Source: Kitasatospora sp. NBC_01266 (GTDB lineage: Bacteria; Actinomycetota; Actinomycetes; Streptomycetales; Streptomycetaceae). Taken from it: a stretch of 64,000 nucleotides of DNA. The notes beneath the pieces were generated by a model. It was not told the DNA's origin and ran no database searches. It saw only the letters and a list, made by a program, of their open reading frames with translations. Positions 42,471-50,899 of the stretch are shown here, piece after piece. Position 1 is the stretch's first letter, and each line of letters begins with the position of its first letter. The stretch lies in the NCBI RefSeq assembly GCF_036242395.1, contig NZ_CP108458.1:5580001-5644000 (forward strand), read 5' to 3'. Made by a program: the position numbers and the translations under genes.

Positions 42471-43253
42471 ATGTCGGACGCTCACTCCTCCCGCAAGTCG
42501 GGTCCCCGTAAAAGCGGGGGTGAACCGGGCGGCGGGCCGGCTTCGACCGCATACGACGTCCTGGAAGGGCGCCTCGGGTTCCAACTCGAGCGCGCCCTTC
42601 TGGTACGTGCCCTGACGCACCGCTCGTTCGCCTACGAGAACGGCGGCCTGCCCACCAACGAGCGCCTGGAGTTCCTCGGCGACTCGGTGCTGGGCCTGGT
42701 GGTGACCGACACCCTCTACCGCATCCACCCGGATGTGCCGGAGGGCACGCTCGCCAAGCTGCGGGCCGCGGTGGTCAACTCCCGCGCGCTCGCCGAGGTG
42801 GGGCGCGGCCTGGAACTGGGCACCTTCATCCGGCTCGGCAAGGGCGAGGAAGGCACCGGTGGCCGTGACAAGTCCTCGATCCTCGCGGACACCGTCGAGG
42901 CCGTGATCGGCGCCATCTATCTCGACCAGGGTCTGGAGTCGGCGACCGAGTTCGTGCACCGCCTCTTCGACCCGCTGATCGCGGAGTCCTCCCAGCTGGG
43001 TGCCGGTCTCGACTGGAAGACCAGCCTGCAGGAACTCACCGCGGCGGTCGGGATCGGCGTGCCCGAGTATGTGGTCGAAGAGTCCGGCCCGGACCACGAG
43101 AAGACCTTCAACGCGGCTGCCCGGGTGGCTGGCGAGGTCTTCGGCAGCGGCACCGGACGCTCGAAGAAGGAAGCCGAGCAGAAGGCCGCCGAGAGCGCCT
43201 GGCGGGCGATCAAGGCCAAGCACGGCGACAACCCCGCCGCTCCGGCCGCTTAG
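42471..43253 (+). CDS. rnc: Ribonuclease III
   Basis: RNase III cuts double-stranded RNA in rRNA and mRNA processing; in S. coelicolor the same gene is absB, a global regulator of antibiotic synthesis. The 260-residue protein has a short basic N-terminus, the RNase III signature NERLEFLGDSVLGLVVTD (catalytic Glu/Asp), DTVEAVIGAIYLDQGLE and a C-terminal dsRNA-binding domain (DWKTSLQELTAA, GRSKKEAEQKAAESAWRAI). I chose the ATG at 42471, 20 bases after rpmF; an in-frame GTG at 42459 is also possible. Confidence 0.95.
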   Translation: MSDAHSSRKSGPRKSGGEPGGGPASTAYDVLEGRLGFQLERALLVRALTHRSFAYENGGLPTNERLEFLGDSVLGLVVTDTLYRIHPDVPEGTLAKLRAAVVNSRALAEVGRGLELGTFIRLGKGEEGTGGRDKSSILADTVEAVIGAIYLDQGLESATEFVHRLFDPLIAESSQLGAGLDWKTSLQELTAAVGIGVPEYVVEESGPDHEKTFNAAARVAGEVFGSGTGRSKKEAEQKAAESAWRAIKAKHGDNPAAPAA

Positions 43254-43277
43254 GCACCGGATCCAGGAGGCCCAGCC

Positions 43278-44138
43278 GTGCCCGAACTTCCCGAAGTCGA
43301 GGTGGTCCGGCGCGGTCTGGCCCGCTGGGTGAGCGGTCGCACCGTCGCCGCGGCCGAGGTGCTGCACCCGCGCGCGGTGCGCCGCCAGGCCGCCGGCGGC
43401 GCGGACTTCGCCGCCCGGCTCGCCGGGGTCACGCTCGGCGAGGCCCGGCGGCGCGGCAAGTACCTCTGGGTGCCGTTCGAGGACGGCGGTTTCGGGCTGC
43501 TCGGCCACCTCGGGATGAGCGGTCAGCTGCTGGTGCAGGACCCGGCCACCCCCGACGAGACCCATCTGCGGGTCCGATTGCGGTTCACCGACGGCGGGCG
43601 CGAGCTGCGCTTCGTCGACCAGCGCACCTTCGGCCACCTCGCGGTGGAGGAGCTGGACACCGACGGGCTGCCCCACTCGCTGGCGCACATCGCCCGGGAC
43701 CCGCTCGACCCGCGCTTCGACGACGCCCGCTTCCTCACCGCGCTGCGCGCCAAGCGCACCACGGTCAAGCGCGCGCTGCTCGACCAGAGCCTGATCAGCG
43801 GGGTCGGCAACATCTACGCCGACGAGGCGCTGTGGCGCTCCAAGCTGCACTACGACCGCCCCACCGACACCCTCACCCGCCCGCTGGGGCAGCTGCTGCT
43901 GGCGAACGCGCGCGAGGTGATGACGGCCGCGCTGGCGGTCGGCGGCACCAGCTTCGACAGCCTCTACGTCAATGTGAACGGTGAGAGCGGCTACTTCTCC
44001 CGGTCGCTGGACGCCTACGGCCGCGAGGGCGAGCCGTGCTACCGCTGCGGCACCCCGATCCGGCGGGCCGCCTGGATGAACCGCTCCAGCTACTTCTGCC
44101 CGCGTTGCCAGCGGGTGCCGCGCCAGCGGGCCGACTAG
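43278..44138 (+). CDS. mutM: Formamidopyrimidine-DNA glycosylase
   Basis: MutM excises 8-oxoguanine and formamidopyrimidines and nicks the DNA strand. The 286-residue protein retains the catalytic Pro1-Glu2 (PELPEVEVVRRGL), the HLGMSGQLL loop, SGVGNIYADEALW and a C-terminal zinc finger CYRCGTPIRRAAW...CPRCQR. The GTG at 43278 has AGGAGG 8 bases upstream. It begins 25 bases after rnc, so it probably belongs to the yceD-rpmF-rnc transcript. Confidence 0.96.
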   Translation: MPELPEVEVVRRGLARWVSGRTVAAAEVLHPRAVRRQAAGGADFAARLAGVTLGEARRRGKYLWVPFEDGGFGLLGHLGMSGQLLVQDPATPDETHLRVRLRFTDGGRELRFVDQRTFGHLAVEELDTDGLPHSLAHIARDPLDPRFDDARFLTALRAKRTTVKRALLDQSLISGVGNIYADEALWRSKLHYDRPTDTLTRPLGQLLLANAREVMTAALAVGGTSFDSLYVNVNGESGYFSRSLDAYGREGEPCYRCGTPIRRAAWMNRSSYFCPRCQRVPRQRAD

Positions 44139-44179
44139 GACCTGGCCGGTAGTTCAGCGGTCCGCCAGTTCGCGCCGGC

Positions 44180-45106
44180 TCAGTGCGCGGCGGCCTGGTG
44201 TTCGCGCGCCTCCACCTGGAGGGCGCCCTCGCCCTCGCCGTAGTGCGCCACCGCGACCGCGCCGGCCACCGCGAGCACGAAGCCCAGCAGGCCCAGCCAG
44301 CCCAGTCCGGCCCGGGTCGCGTCGCCCAGCCAGAGCACCCCGACGATCCCGGGGACCACCGTCTCGCCCACCACCAGGGCGGCGGTGGCGCCGTTGACCG
44401 AGCCGATCTGCAGCGCCACCGTGTGCAGGTACATCCCGCCCAGGCCGCCGATCAGGATCGCGTACAGCGCGGGGTCGCTGACCAACTGGCCGACGTTGAA
44501 GGGGTCCACGCCGTTCAGCACCCGCACCCCGATGCCGAGCGCGCCGAAGCCGAGGCCGGAGAGCAGGCCGGCCACGATCGCCCCCTTGGTGCCGAGCCGC
44601 CGCACCAGCAGCGAGCCGCCGCCGATCACCGCGATGGAGATCAGCAGCAGCCACCAGTGGGTGGCGATCGGTACGGTGCCGGTGCCTTCGTGTCCGGCGG
44701 CGATCGCGAGCAGCACCAGCGCGCCGCAGACCACGCCGATCGCGGTCCACTCCGGGCGCTTGAGCCGCACGCCGAGCAGCTTGATGCTGCACAGCGCGGT
44801 GATCACCAGGTTGGCGCTGATCACCGTCTGGCAGAGGAAGAGCGGCAGCAGCCGGGCGGAGAGCGCGCCGAGCAGGAAGCCGACGAAGTCGAGCACCGTG
44901 CCGAGGATGAACTCCCAGGTGACCACGGCCTTGGCGGTGGAACCCAGGCTCGGCCCGCCGTGCTCGGTGACCTGGGTCTTCGCGGCACCCGCCGACTCGG
45001 CCCGGCCCTCCTCGCGGGCCGAGCGGCGCGAACCGACGGCTTGCAGCACCGAACCGACGCCGTAGCAGGTGGAGGCCGCGACGGCGGTCACCAGGCCGAT
45101 GATCAC
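44180..45106 (-). CDS. NIPA/EamA-like integral membrane protein
   Basis: The 308-residue protein has about nine predicted membrane helices (for example MIIGLVTAVAASTCYGVGSV, WEFILGTVLDFVGFLLGAL, LLLISIAVIGGGSLLV, GLLGFVLAVAGAVAVAHYG), matching the DMT superfamily (EamA/NIPA types). Substrates in this superfamily range from metabolites to Mg2+, and I cannot tell which applies. The loop between helices 1 and 2 is charged and faces the cytosol. GGAG lies 5 bases before the GTG at 45106. It is convergent with mutM and precedes no obvious partner. Confidence 0.8.
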   Translation of the reverse strand: MIIGLVTAVAASTCYGVGSVLQAVGSRRSAREEGRAESAGAAKTQVTEHGGPSLGSTAKAVVTWEFILGTVLDFVGFLLGALSARLLPLFLCQTVISANLVITALCSIKLLGVRLKRPEWTAIGVVCGALVLLAIAAGHEGTGTVPIATHWWLLLISIAVIGGGSLLVRRLGTKGAIVAGLLSGLGFGALGIGVRVLNGVDPFNVGQLVSDPALYAILIGGLGGMYLHTVALQIGSVNGATAALVVGETVVPGIVGVLWLGDATRAGLGWLGLLGFVLAVAGAVAVAHYGEGEGALQVEAREHQAAAH

Positions 45107-45149
45107 AGGAACTCCGATCGGGGCGCGCGGCGCGCGAAGGGCGGGATGG

Positions 45150-45192
45150 GTCCCACTATGCCTTGTGGGACAGGGCGCGGTGAAACCCTGTC
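45150..45192. terminator. Two alternative hairpins after the LCP gene
   Basis: GTCCCAC (45150-45156) pairs with GTGGGAC (45165-45171), and GACAGGG (45169-45175) pairs with CCCTGTC (45186-45192). The two stems share bases and cannot form together. They lie between the LCP gene (minus strand, ending 45210) and the membrane-protein start. Confidence 0.5.
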
Positions 45193-45209
45193 CCGTCCGA
45201 CGGACCTGG

Positions 45210-46838
45210 TCAGTCGACGCAGGGGATGCCGCCCATCTTCACCGCGGGCCCCTGCATCGGCAGGTCGGCCGCCGGGTCGGGGCCGCCGGGGGCGGCGGGG
45301 GTGGACGGCGCGGCGGTGGCCGTCGAGCCGGGCGGGGTGAAGGCGGCGCCCAGGGTCAGTTGGACGTGGCCGGCCTTGACCGCGGAACTCGCCGTGGCGG
45401 TGACGCCGTAGCGGGCCGCCACCTGGTCGGCGGCGTCCTTCGCGCCGGTGCCGTAGGTCACCGTGGTCCGGCTCTGCCGGGGGCCCTGGACCGCGCGGCC
45501 CTCGGTGAAGCCGAGCGCGGCCAGCGCCTTGGCCTCGCTCTCGGCGGCGTGCGGGACGGTGGAGGTGTTGGTCACGTCGACCGTCCCGCTCGGCTTGGCC
45601 CCCTGGTCGGGGGCCGGGCTCGGGGCGGCGGGCGACTGGGGGCCCGGCGCGGTCGTGGCGGGGGCCTGGTTCGCGCTGTCCACGGTGGTGCCGGCGGGCA
45701 GCGGGTCGTGTCCGATCAGCTGCTGGACGATCCGCTTGATCTGCACCGGGTCGACCTTGTTCACGTCCTGCCCGTTGATCGTCGCGAAGCCGGCGATCGG
45801 CAGCGTGTTGGCCTCGACGTGGCCGCCCGAGAGGTTGGGCGCCTGCTGGGCGAAGTCCAGCACGTTCCACCGGTCGTCGGTCACCACGTCCTTCTTGACC
45901 ACGCCGAGCAACTGCTGCATCTTGCCCAGGTCGCCGACCACGCCCTGGTCCTTGAGCTTCTTCACCACCGAGGCGATGAAGGCCTGCTGGCGATGGGTGC
46001 GGTCGAAGTCGCCGTTGGTCAGGTTGTGCCGCTGGCGGACGAAGGAGAGCGCCTGGGAGGCGTTGAGCGTGTTGAGCCCGGCGTGGAAGTCGGCACCGGA
46101 GCCCTGGCCCGCCATCGCCGGGTCCTTGGTGTCGCGGTTGAGGCAGACCGTGATCGGCTGCACCGCCTTGGCGATGTCGTAGAAGCCGAGCAGGTTGACC
46201 TCGGCGAAGTGGTCGATCGGCACCCCGAGGAAACTCTGCACGGTGGCCAGCGTCGCCTTGCGGCCGGCCTCCCGCCCCTGCCGCTCCAGGTCGGCCTTGC
46301 TCAGGCCCTTGCCCGCCAGCTTGGCCTCGGCAGCCGCCTTGGCGATGCCGTAGGCCTCCTTGATCTTGTGCATCCTGCCGTCCGCGCCGACCGTCTGGAC
46401 GTAGTCGTCGCGCGGGATGGAGAGCGCGGTGACCTGTCCGCCGTTGGCCGGGATGTGCATCAGCATCAGGGTGTTGGTGTTGTAGCCGCCGACCTCGCTG
46501 CTGGAGCCGGCGTGCAGCTCGTCCTGGACGAACTCGCCCGGCAGGTCGTTGCCGTCCATGTCCTTGCGGCTGTCCAGGCCGATCAGCAGCAGGTTCACCG
46601 AGTTGTCCAGGTGCGGCGGGGCGCCGTTCCTGATCTCGTCCAGCGCACTGGAGGTGGTCATGTTGCTGGACAGCGCGTGCACCGCGTACCAGGTGAAGCC
46701 GCAGGTGCAGAGCACCGCGAGCGAGGTGACGCAGGCCATCGCGCGGCCGGCGACCAGCAGCGGCGAGCGCCGCCGGGGCCTGGGCTTGCCGGGGCGGGCA
46801 GCGCCGGCCCGGCGGTCGGGGCTGGGCCGGTCAGCCAC
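45210..46838 (-). CDS. LytR-CpsA-Psr (LCP) family protein with LytR_C domain
   Basis: LCP enzymes attach anionic glycopolymers from lipid carriers to peptidoglycan or related wall polymers. The 542-residue protein has an Arg-rich cytosolic start, a membrane helix near 30-52, the LCP core (VNLLLIGLDSRKDM, SIPRDDYVQTVG, HFAEVNLLGFYDIAKAV and FVRQRHNLTNGDFDRTHRQQ with catalytic Arg/Asp) and, after a Pro/Ala linker, a C-terminal LytR_C domain (GTVDVTNTSTVPHAAES). The active site lies outside the membrane. GTG at 46838 has AGAGGAG upstream. It overlaps the preceding DUF6542 gene by 8 bases. Confidence 0.92.
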   Translation of the reverse strand: MADRPSPDRRAGAARPGKPRPRRRSPLLVAGRAMACVTSLAVLCTCGFTWYAVHALSSNMTTSSALDEIRNGAPPHLDNSVNLLLIGLDSRKDMDGNDLPGEFVQDELHAGSSSEVGGYNTNTLMLMHIPANGGQVTALSIPRDDYVQTVGADGRMHKIKEAYGIAKAAAEAKLAGKGLSKADLERQGREAGRKATLATVQSFLGVPIDHFAEVNLLGFYDIAKAVQPITVCLNRDTKDPAMAGQGSGADFHAGLNTLNASQALSFVRQRHNLTNGDFDRTHRQQAFIASVVKKLKDQGVVGDLGKMQQLLGVVKKDVVTDDRWNVLDFAQQAPNLSGGHVEANTLPIAGFATINGQDVNKVDPVQIKRIVQQLIGHDPLPAGTTVDSANQAPATTAPGPQSPAAPSPAPDQGAKPSGTVDVTNTSTVPHAAESEAKALAALGFTEGRAVQGPRQSRTTVTYGTGAKDAADQVAARYGVTATASSAVKAGHVQLTLGAAFTPPGSTATAAPSTPAAPGGPDPAADLPMQGPAVKMGGIPCVD

Positions 46839-47412
46839 GGCGGCTCCTCTTCTGCTGCTCCGGACGCTGGTTGCGCTCCAGGACGATCCGCGCCGCGATC
46901 ACCAGCACCGCGCCCGCCAGCGCCCAGCCCATCACCGGAAAGCTGTGCACGGCCCACTTGGCGGCGCCGGTGGCCAGCGCTTTCGTGTCGGCGTACTTCT
47001 CCCGGTCGGCGAGCAGTTCGGCGCCGGCCGTGCAGCCGAGCACCACCGGGGCGACGGCGGTGAGCACCCACCACCAGCCGGCCCGGGTGGCCAGCCAGGC
47101 GGCGGCGGCCGTGCCGAGCACGGTCAGCACCGCGAAGACCCCGCCGGGCGCGGAGCCGAGCAACTCGTCGGTGAACGCGCCGATCACCGGCAGGCCGAGC
47201 GCCGCCAGCACGGTGGCGCCCGGGTTGGGGCGACGGGTACGGGTGCGCGAGCCGGTCCGCGACCGGCCGGCCGCCCGCCCGGCCGAGGCCTGGCCCGCAC
47301 CGGGCGGCGGCGCGTCCGGTCCGCGCCGCGGGGCCGGCAGCTGGGCGCCGCGGGCTCGGCTCCGGGGCCGCAGCTGGTCGCTCGTGGGCGTGCTCGCCCG
47401 TTGGCCTGCCAT
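46831..47412 (-). CDS. DUF6542-like membrane protein
   Basis: The 193-residue protein has a basic Arg/Pro/Gly-rich disordered first half, then four hydrophobic segments (TVLAALGLPVIGAFTDELLG, GVFAVLTVLGTAAAAWLAT, WWWVLTAVAPVVLGCTAG and VMGWALAGAVLVIAARIVL). This matches the DUF6542 type of small actinobacterial membrane proteins, of unknown function. ATG at 47412 after GGGGAC. It overlaps the LCP gene by 8 bases, so the two are co-translated, which suggests a role at the envelope. Confidence 0.8.
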   Translation of the reverse strand: MAGQRASTPTSDQLRPRSRARGAQLPAPRRGPDAPPPGAGQASAGRAAGRSRTGSRTRTRRPNPGATVLAALGLPVIGAFTDELLGSAPGGVFAVLTVLGTAAAAWLATRAGWWWVLTAVAPVVLGCTAGAELLADREKYADTKALATGAAKWAVHSFPVMGWALAGAVLVIAARIVLERNQRPEQQKRSRRG

Positions 47413-47702
47413 GTCCCCTACCTCGTCCGGTCGGCCGGTGTCGCCGGCGGTCGCCGGCCTGTGACAGTTGCGCAATCTAGCAAGCGTTGGGACGACTTCG
47501 GGCCTGTCGGCGGTTCCCCGACTCCCGCTACGTAACGCTTGCGTAAGAGAATAAGTTTTGATGTGACTTTGAATCCTACTTGGTTGACATGGTAACCATC
47601 ATGGGGTTCCGAACAGTTGGCGGCTCGCAGGCCGCCGTGCGGCCCGGCGGCGGTGCATCCGCTCCCAGCTGGTCCGATGAGCCGACCGGTAGCGTCTGGT
47701 TC
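47413..47702. promoter_or_regulatory. Divergent envelope-gene promoter region
   Basis: Between the DUF6542-LCP operon and the TPM gene, 47530-47605 is AT-rich for this genome. It holds a TTGACA at 47582-47587 with no clear -10 downstream, an interrupted palindrome ATGGT-A-ACCAT at 47588-47598, and TAACGCTTGCGTAA near 47533. I read this as a shared regulatory zone without assigning a regulator. Confidence 0.45.
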
Positions 47703-49127
47703 ATGAGAATCGTTCTTCACCGTTCCCGGGCGGCCGGGCCGGGCGCGGTCCTGGCGATACTGCTCGGACTGCTCCTGCTGCTGGCCCCCGGCGCCGCCGT
47801 CGCCGCGGGCGGGCTCGACGACGCGTCCGCGGCACTCAAGCAGGGCAAGGTCTATGTCGATCCGGCGATGACCGGTCAGTTCTCCCAGGCCCAGGCCGAC
47901 GCCCTGACCAAGACGATCAAGGACGCCGACAAGCCGATCCTGGTCGCCGTCGTACCGGCCACCAGCCAGTACCCGGCCGCCACGGTCATCGCCGATCTGC
48001 GCACCAAGGCCGGCGTCACCGGGGTCTACGCCGTCTGGCGCGGCACCCAGTTCGCCGTCCGCACCGACGGCGCCGCGCTGAACGAGCTGACCGCCCGCAA
48101 CTACGCGCAGGCCGCGTTCGATTCCCACCACGGTGATATCAACGCGACGTTGACCGATTTCGTCACCAGTGCCGCGCCGAAGGTACGGGGCCACGCGCCC
48201 GGTTCGGGCGGTTCCGGGATCAGCGCCGCGCTGATCGTGGTCCCGCTGGCGATCCTGGCGCTGGTCGGCGTCGGCGGCTTCCTGCTGGTCCGCCGGGCCC
48301 GCAAGCGCCGGGAGGAGCAGTTGGCGGCCGAGTTGCGGGCGCTGCGCACCGTGGTCGACGAGGACATCACCGCCTTCGGTGAGGAGTTGGAGCGTCTGGA
48401 CTTCACGCCGGGCGCCCCCGGCGCGGACGACGCGCAGCGCGCCGACTACGAGCACGCGCTGGACGCCTATGAGCGGGCCAAGCGCACCATGGATGAAGCC
48501 CAGCGCCCCGAGGACGTCAAGGCGGTCACCGAGGCGCTGGAGGACGGCCGCTTCTCGCTCGCCACCCTGGCCGCCCGGCGCGCGGGCCGGCCGCTGCCGG
48601 AGCGCCGCCCGCCGTGCTTCTTCGACCCGCGGCACGGCCCCTCGGTCCAGGACGCCGACTGGGCGCCGGCGGGTGGCGCCACCCGCTCGGTGCCGGTCTG
48701 CGCGGCCGACGCGCAGCGCCTGGCCACCGGCCTCGACCCGGCGATCCGCACCGTGCAGACCGACCAGGGCCCGCAGCCGTACTGGAACGCCGGCCCGGCC
48801 TACGGTCCTTGGGCGGGCGGCTACTTCGACAGCTACGGTTCGGGGCTGCTGCCGGGCCTGCTGGTCGGCACCATGCTCGGCTCGGTCTTCTCCGGCCCCG
48901 GCGGCTGGTCCGACGGCGGCTACCCCGGGGGCGGCGGCTTCGACGGCGGCTTCCCCGGCGGTGCTGAGCAGTACCAGGGCGGCGACTTCTCCGGGGGCGA
49001 CTTCAACCCGGCCGACTTCGGCGGCTTCAACGGCGGGGACTTCGGCGGCGGCGGAGATTCCGGCGGTGGGGACTTCGGTGGCGGGGACTTCGACGGTGGG
49101 GACTTCTCCGGCGGCGGCGACTGGTAA
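47703..49127 (+). CDS. TPM domain membrane protein with Gly/Asp/Phe-rich tail
   Basis: The 474-residue protein has a signal peptide (AVLAILLGLLLLLAPGAAVAA), an extracytoplasmic TPM-like domain (DDASAALKQGKVYVDPAMTG and following), a transmembrane helix ALIVVPLAILALVGVGGFLL near 180, a cytosolic coiled segment (EEQLAAELRALRTVVDEDI) and a final 90 residues rich in Gly, Asp and Phe (GGDFSGGDFNPADFGG pattern). TPM proteins such as the thylakoid TLP18.3 family have weak phosphatase activity; function here is unknown. ATG at 47703. A strong hairpin follows. Confidence 0.82.
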   Translation: MRIVLHRSRAAGPGAVLAILLGLLLLLAPGAAVAAGGLDDASAALKQGKVYVDPAMTGQFSQAQADALTKTIKDADKPILVAVVPATSQYPAATVIADLRTKAGVTGVYAVWRGTQFAVRTDGAALNELTARNYAQAAFDSHHGDINATLTDFVTSAAPKVRGHAPGSGGSGISAALIVVPLAILALVGVGGFLLVRRARKRREEQLAAELRALRTVVDEDITAFGEELERLDFTPGAPGADDAQRADYEHALDAYERAKRTMDEAQRPEDVKAVTEALEDGRFSLATLAARRAGRPLPERRPPCFFDPRHGPSVQDADWAPAGGATRSVPVCAADAQRLATGLDPAIRTVQTDQGPQPYWNAGPAYGPWAGGYFDSYGSGLLPGLLVGTMLGSVFSGPGGWSDGGYPGGGGFDGGFPGGAEQYQGGDFSGGDFNPADFGGFNGGDFGGGGDSGGGDFGGGDFDGGDFSGGGDW

Positions 49128-49148
49128 GGCGCCCACCCCCGGCCCCGG

Positions 49149-49180
49149 GCCGGGCCCGTTCCCTCGGGAGCGGGCCCGGC
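49149..49180. terminator. Hairpin after the TPM gene
   Basis: A 15-bp stem, 49149-49163 with 49166-49180, one wobble, on a very tight loop, 21 bases after the stop codon. Confidence 0.7.
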
Positions 49181-49223
49181 CTGCTTGGTTCGAGAATGGA
49201 ACTGCCTGTGGCAGGCTGATTTC

Positions 49224-49724
49224 GTGACCACTGCCAGCACAGCCGGCCCCGGCGCCGGCAAGTCGACCGGCCGCCCCTGCTCGATCGCCGCCGCCCTGCA
49301 GATCCTCGGCGAGAAGTGGGCGCTGCTGGCCGTGCGCGAGCTCTTCTACGGCAACCACCGCTTCGACCGGATCGCGCGCAACACCGGCGCCCCGCGTGAC
49401 CGGCTCACCGCCCGGCTGCGCGCGCTGGAGGAGGCCGGCGTGATCGAGCGGCGGCTCTACCAGGAGCGGCCGGCGCGCTACGAGTACCACCTGACCCGGG
49501 CCGGCCGGGAGCTGGCCCCGGTCACCCAGGCGCTGCTGGCCTGGGGCGACCGCTGGGCGGTCGAGGAGCCGCCGGTCACCCTGCGCCACCACGGCGCCGG
49601 CCACCCGGAGCACCGGCTCGACGCGGCCTGGGTCTGCCGGGAGTGCGGCGAGGAGGTCGCCCAGCCCGGTGTCACGCTGGACATCCACACTCCTGGCTGG
49701 GAGCGCTCGGGGCCGGTCGACTAG
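49224..49724 (+). CDS. HxlR-family transcriptional regulator
   Basis: The 166-residue protein contains the HxlR winged-helix core: CSIAAALQILGEKWALLAVR, FDRIARNTGAPRDRLTARLRALEEAG and ERRLYQERPARYEYHLT. The Cys at the start of the first helix is the position that senses redox or electrophilic stress in several HxlR proteins. A C-terminal extension with CRECGEEV (CxxC) is unusual and may bind metal. The GTG at 49224 is preferred to a longer frame from 49185. No target operon is evident; acylphosphatase follows at 49756. Confidence 0.85.
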   Translation: MTTASTAGPGAGKSTGRPCSIAAALQILGEKWALLAVRELFYGNHRFDRIARNTGAPRDRLTARLRALEEAGVIERRLYQERPARYEYHLTRAGRELAPVTQALLAWGDRWAVEEPPVTLRHHGAGHPEHRLDAAWVCRECGEEVAQPGVTLDIHTPGWERSGPVD

Positions 49725-49755
49725 ACCGGCCGACCCGACGTCGTAGGGTCGAGGG

Positions 49756-50037
49756 ATGCACGACGAAGACGTACGGGCCACCATCTGGGTGCGCGGCACC
49801 GTCCAGCAGGTCGGCTTCCGCTGGTGGACCCGGGCCCGCGCGCTGGAGATCGGACTGAGCGGCTACGCGAGCAACCTGGGCGACGGCCGGGTCCAGGTGG
49901 TCGCCGAGGGCCCGCACGCCGACTGCGAGCTGCTGCTCGCGCTGCTCCGCGGCCCGGACACCCCCGGCCGGGTGACCGGGGTGACCGAGATCTGGAGCGC
50001 CACGGGTACGGGGTACGACGGCTTCGCGATCCGCTGA
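49756..50037 (+). CDS. acyP: Acylphosphatase
   Basis: Acylphosphatase hydrolyses carboxyl phosphates such as acetyl phosphate or 1,3-bisphosphoglycerate. The 93-residue protein carries RGTVQQVGFRWWTRARA, with the catalytic Arg, and GYASNLGDGRVQVVAEG, with the catalytic Asn, in the expected places. The ATG at 49756 has GAGGG nearby. It is a single-domain enzyme of typical length, located just before the smc region, as in many streptomycetes. Confidence 0.94.
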   Translation: MHDEDVRATIWVRGTVQQVGFRWWTRARALEIGLSGYASNLGDGRVQVVAEGPHADCELLLALLRGPDTPGRVTGVTEIWSATGTGYDGFAIR

Positions 50038-50443
50038 GCGGACCTGCGCAAGCCCGCACCGGGACCTGCGCTCAGGGGGGACCGGTCGGGGCCACGGTGG
50101 TTGCCAACTCCGTCCACTCGTGGTTAACTCCGCATCGTGCAGTGATCCACCCGACGTTGGGTGGTGTCACCCGCGGCCTGTGGCGTGAGTCGACCGCCAT
50201 GCAGGTGACAGCGGCGCCGTAGCACGCGGTGATCGTGTTGACCCGTAGGGTCTTTGGTGAGACGCTGGAAGCCCGCGCACGCGACCGTGATTTCGGGCAG
50301 GGCCATGCCCTGTGGCCGTACATCCACAGTGCCTGACCTGGCTGGCAAGCCGGCTGCCCGGCTTTTGCGAGCGCGCGCGTCAACCCCTTCCCCTCGACCT
50401 GTACCGTACCGGTTCGGTCACTCAGCGTGGAGGACCATACATC
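50038..50443. other. 406-base gap before the small coiled-coil gene
   Basis: No gene is supported here. The sequence is slightly less GC-rich than coding DNA and probably contains the promoter of the gene at 50444. I see TTGACC at 50237-50242 with TAGGGT close by but not at a standard spacing, and no terminator for acyP with a convincing stem. Confidence 0.5.
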
Positions 50444-50647
50444 ATGGCAAAGGCGCTTCTCGGGTACGTCGGCGGTCCCGACCCGCGAATGCTGTCCGAG
50501 ATGCGGCGGCTTCAGCAGCGCGTCCAGGACCTGGAAGCCGAACTTGTTCGGATGCAGGCCGAGAACGACGCACTGGTCGCTGTCGCCGACGAGCACTCCT
50601 TGCTCGACAGCATCGGCCTCGGACAGCGGGAGCCCGCACTCACCTGA
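50444..50647 (+). CDS. Small coiled-coil protein of unknown function (67 aa)
   Basis: The 67-residue protein starts MAKALLGYVGGPDPRMLSEM and forms one predicted coiled-coil helix (RRLQQRVQDLEAELVRMQAE), then a short acidic end (DEHSLLDSIGLGQREPALT). It has no membrane segment or Cys. GGAGG lies 11 bases before the ATG, a slightly long spacing. I recall a similar small gene upstream of smc in other actinomycetes, which supports it being genuine. It may assemble into dimers or act as an adaptor, with no known function. Confidence 0.75.
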   Translation: MAKALLGYVGGPDPRMLSEMRRLQQRVQDLEAELVRMQAENDALVAVADEHSLLDSIGLGQREPALT

Positions 50648-50657
50648 AGCACAACCC

Positions 50658-50686
50658 AATCGACCGGCCTGTGACCGGCCGATTTT
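50658..50686 (+). terminator. Terminator of the small coiled-coil gene
   Basis: AATCG-A-CCGG pairs with CCGG-C-CGATT with one mismatch, followed by TTTT, 11 bases after the stop. Two more hairpins follow (CCGATCAGC/GCTGATCGG at 50728-50750 and GGGACGCC/GGCGTCCC near 50783-50804), so the gap before smc is structurally dense. Confidence 0.65.
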
Positions 50687-50899
50687 GCCGCGCGCGGATG
50701 TTTTCCGCTTCGCCTCGGGCACCTCTGCCGATCAGCTGACCGCTGATCGGAATGGGCGCCCGGCGGTGGGACGCGATCATCGGGGACGCCCTCACCGGCG
50801 TCCCTTCGTCGTTCCTTCCTGCTCACGTTCTGTTTGTCCGATGCTGCCCACGGCCCGCCCTCCCGAAACCGGCGCGTCGGACGGATACAGTCGAACGCT

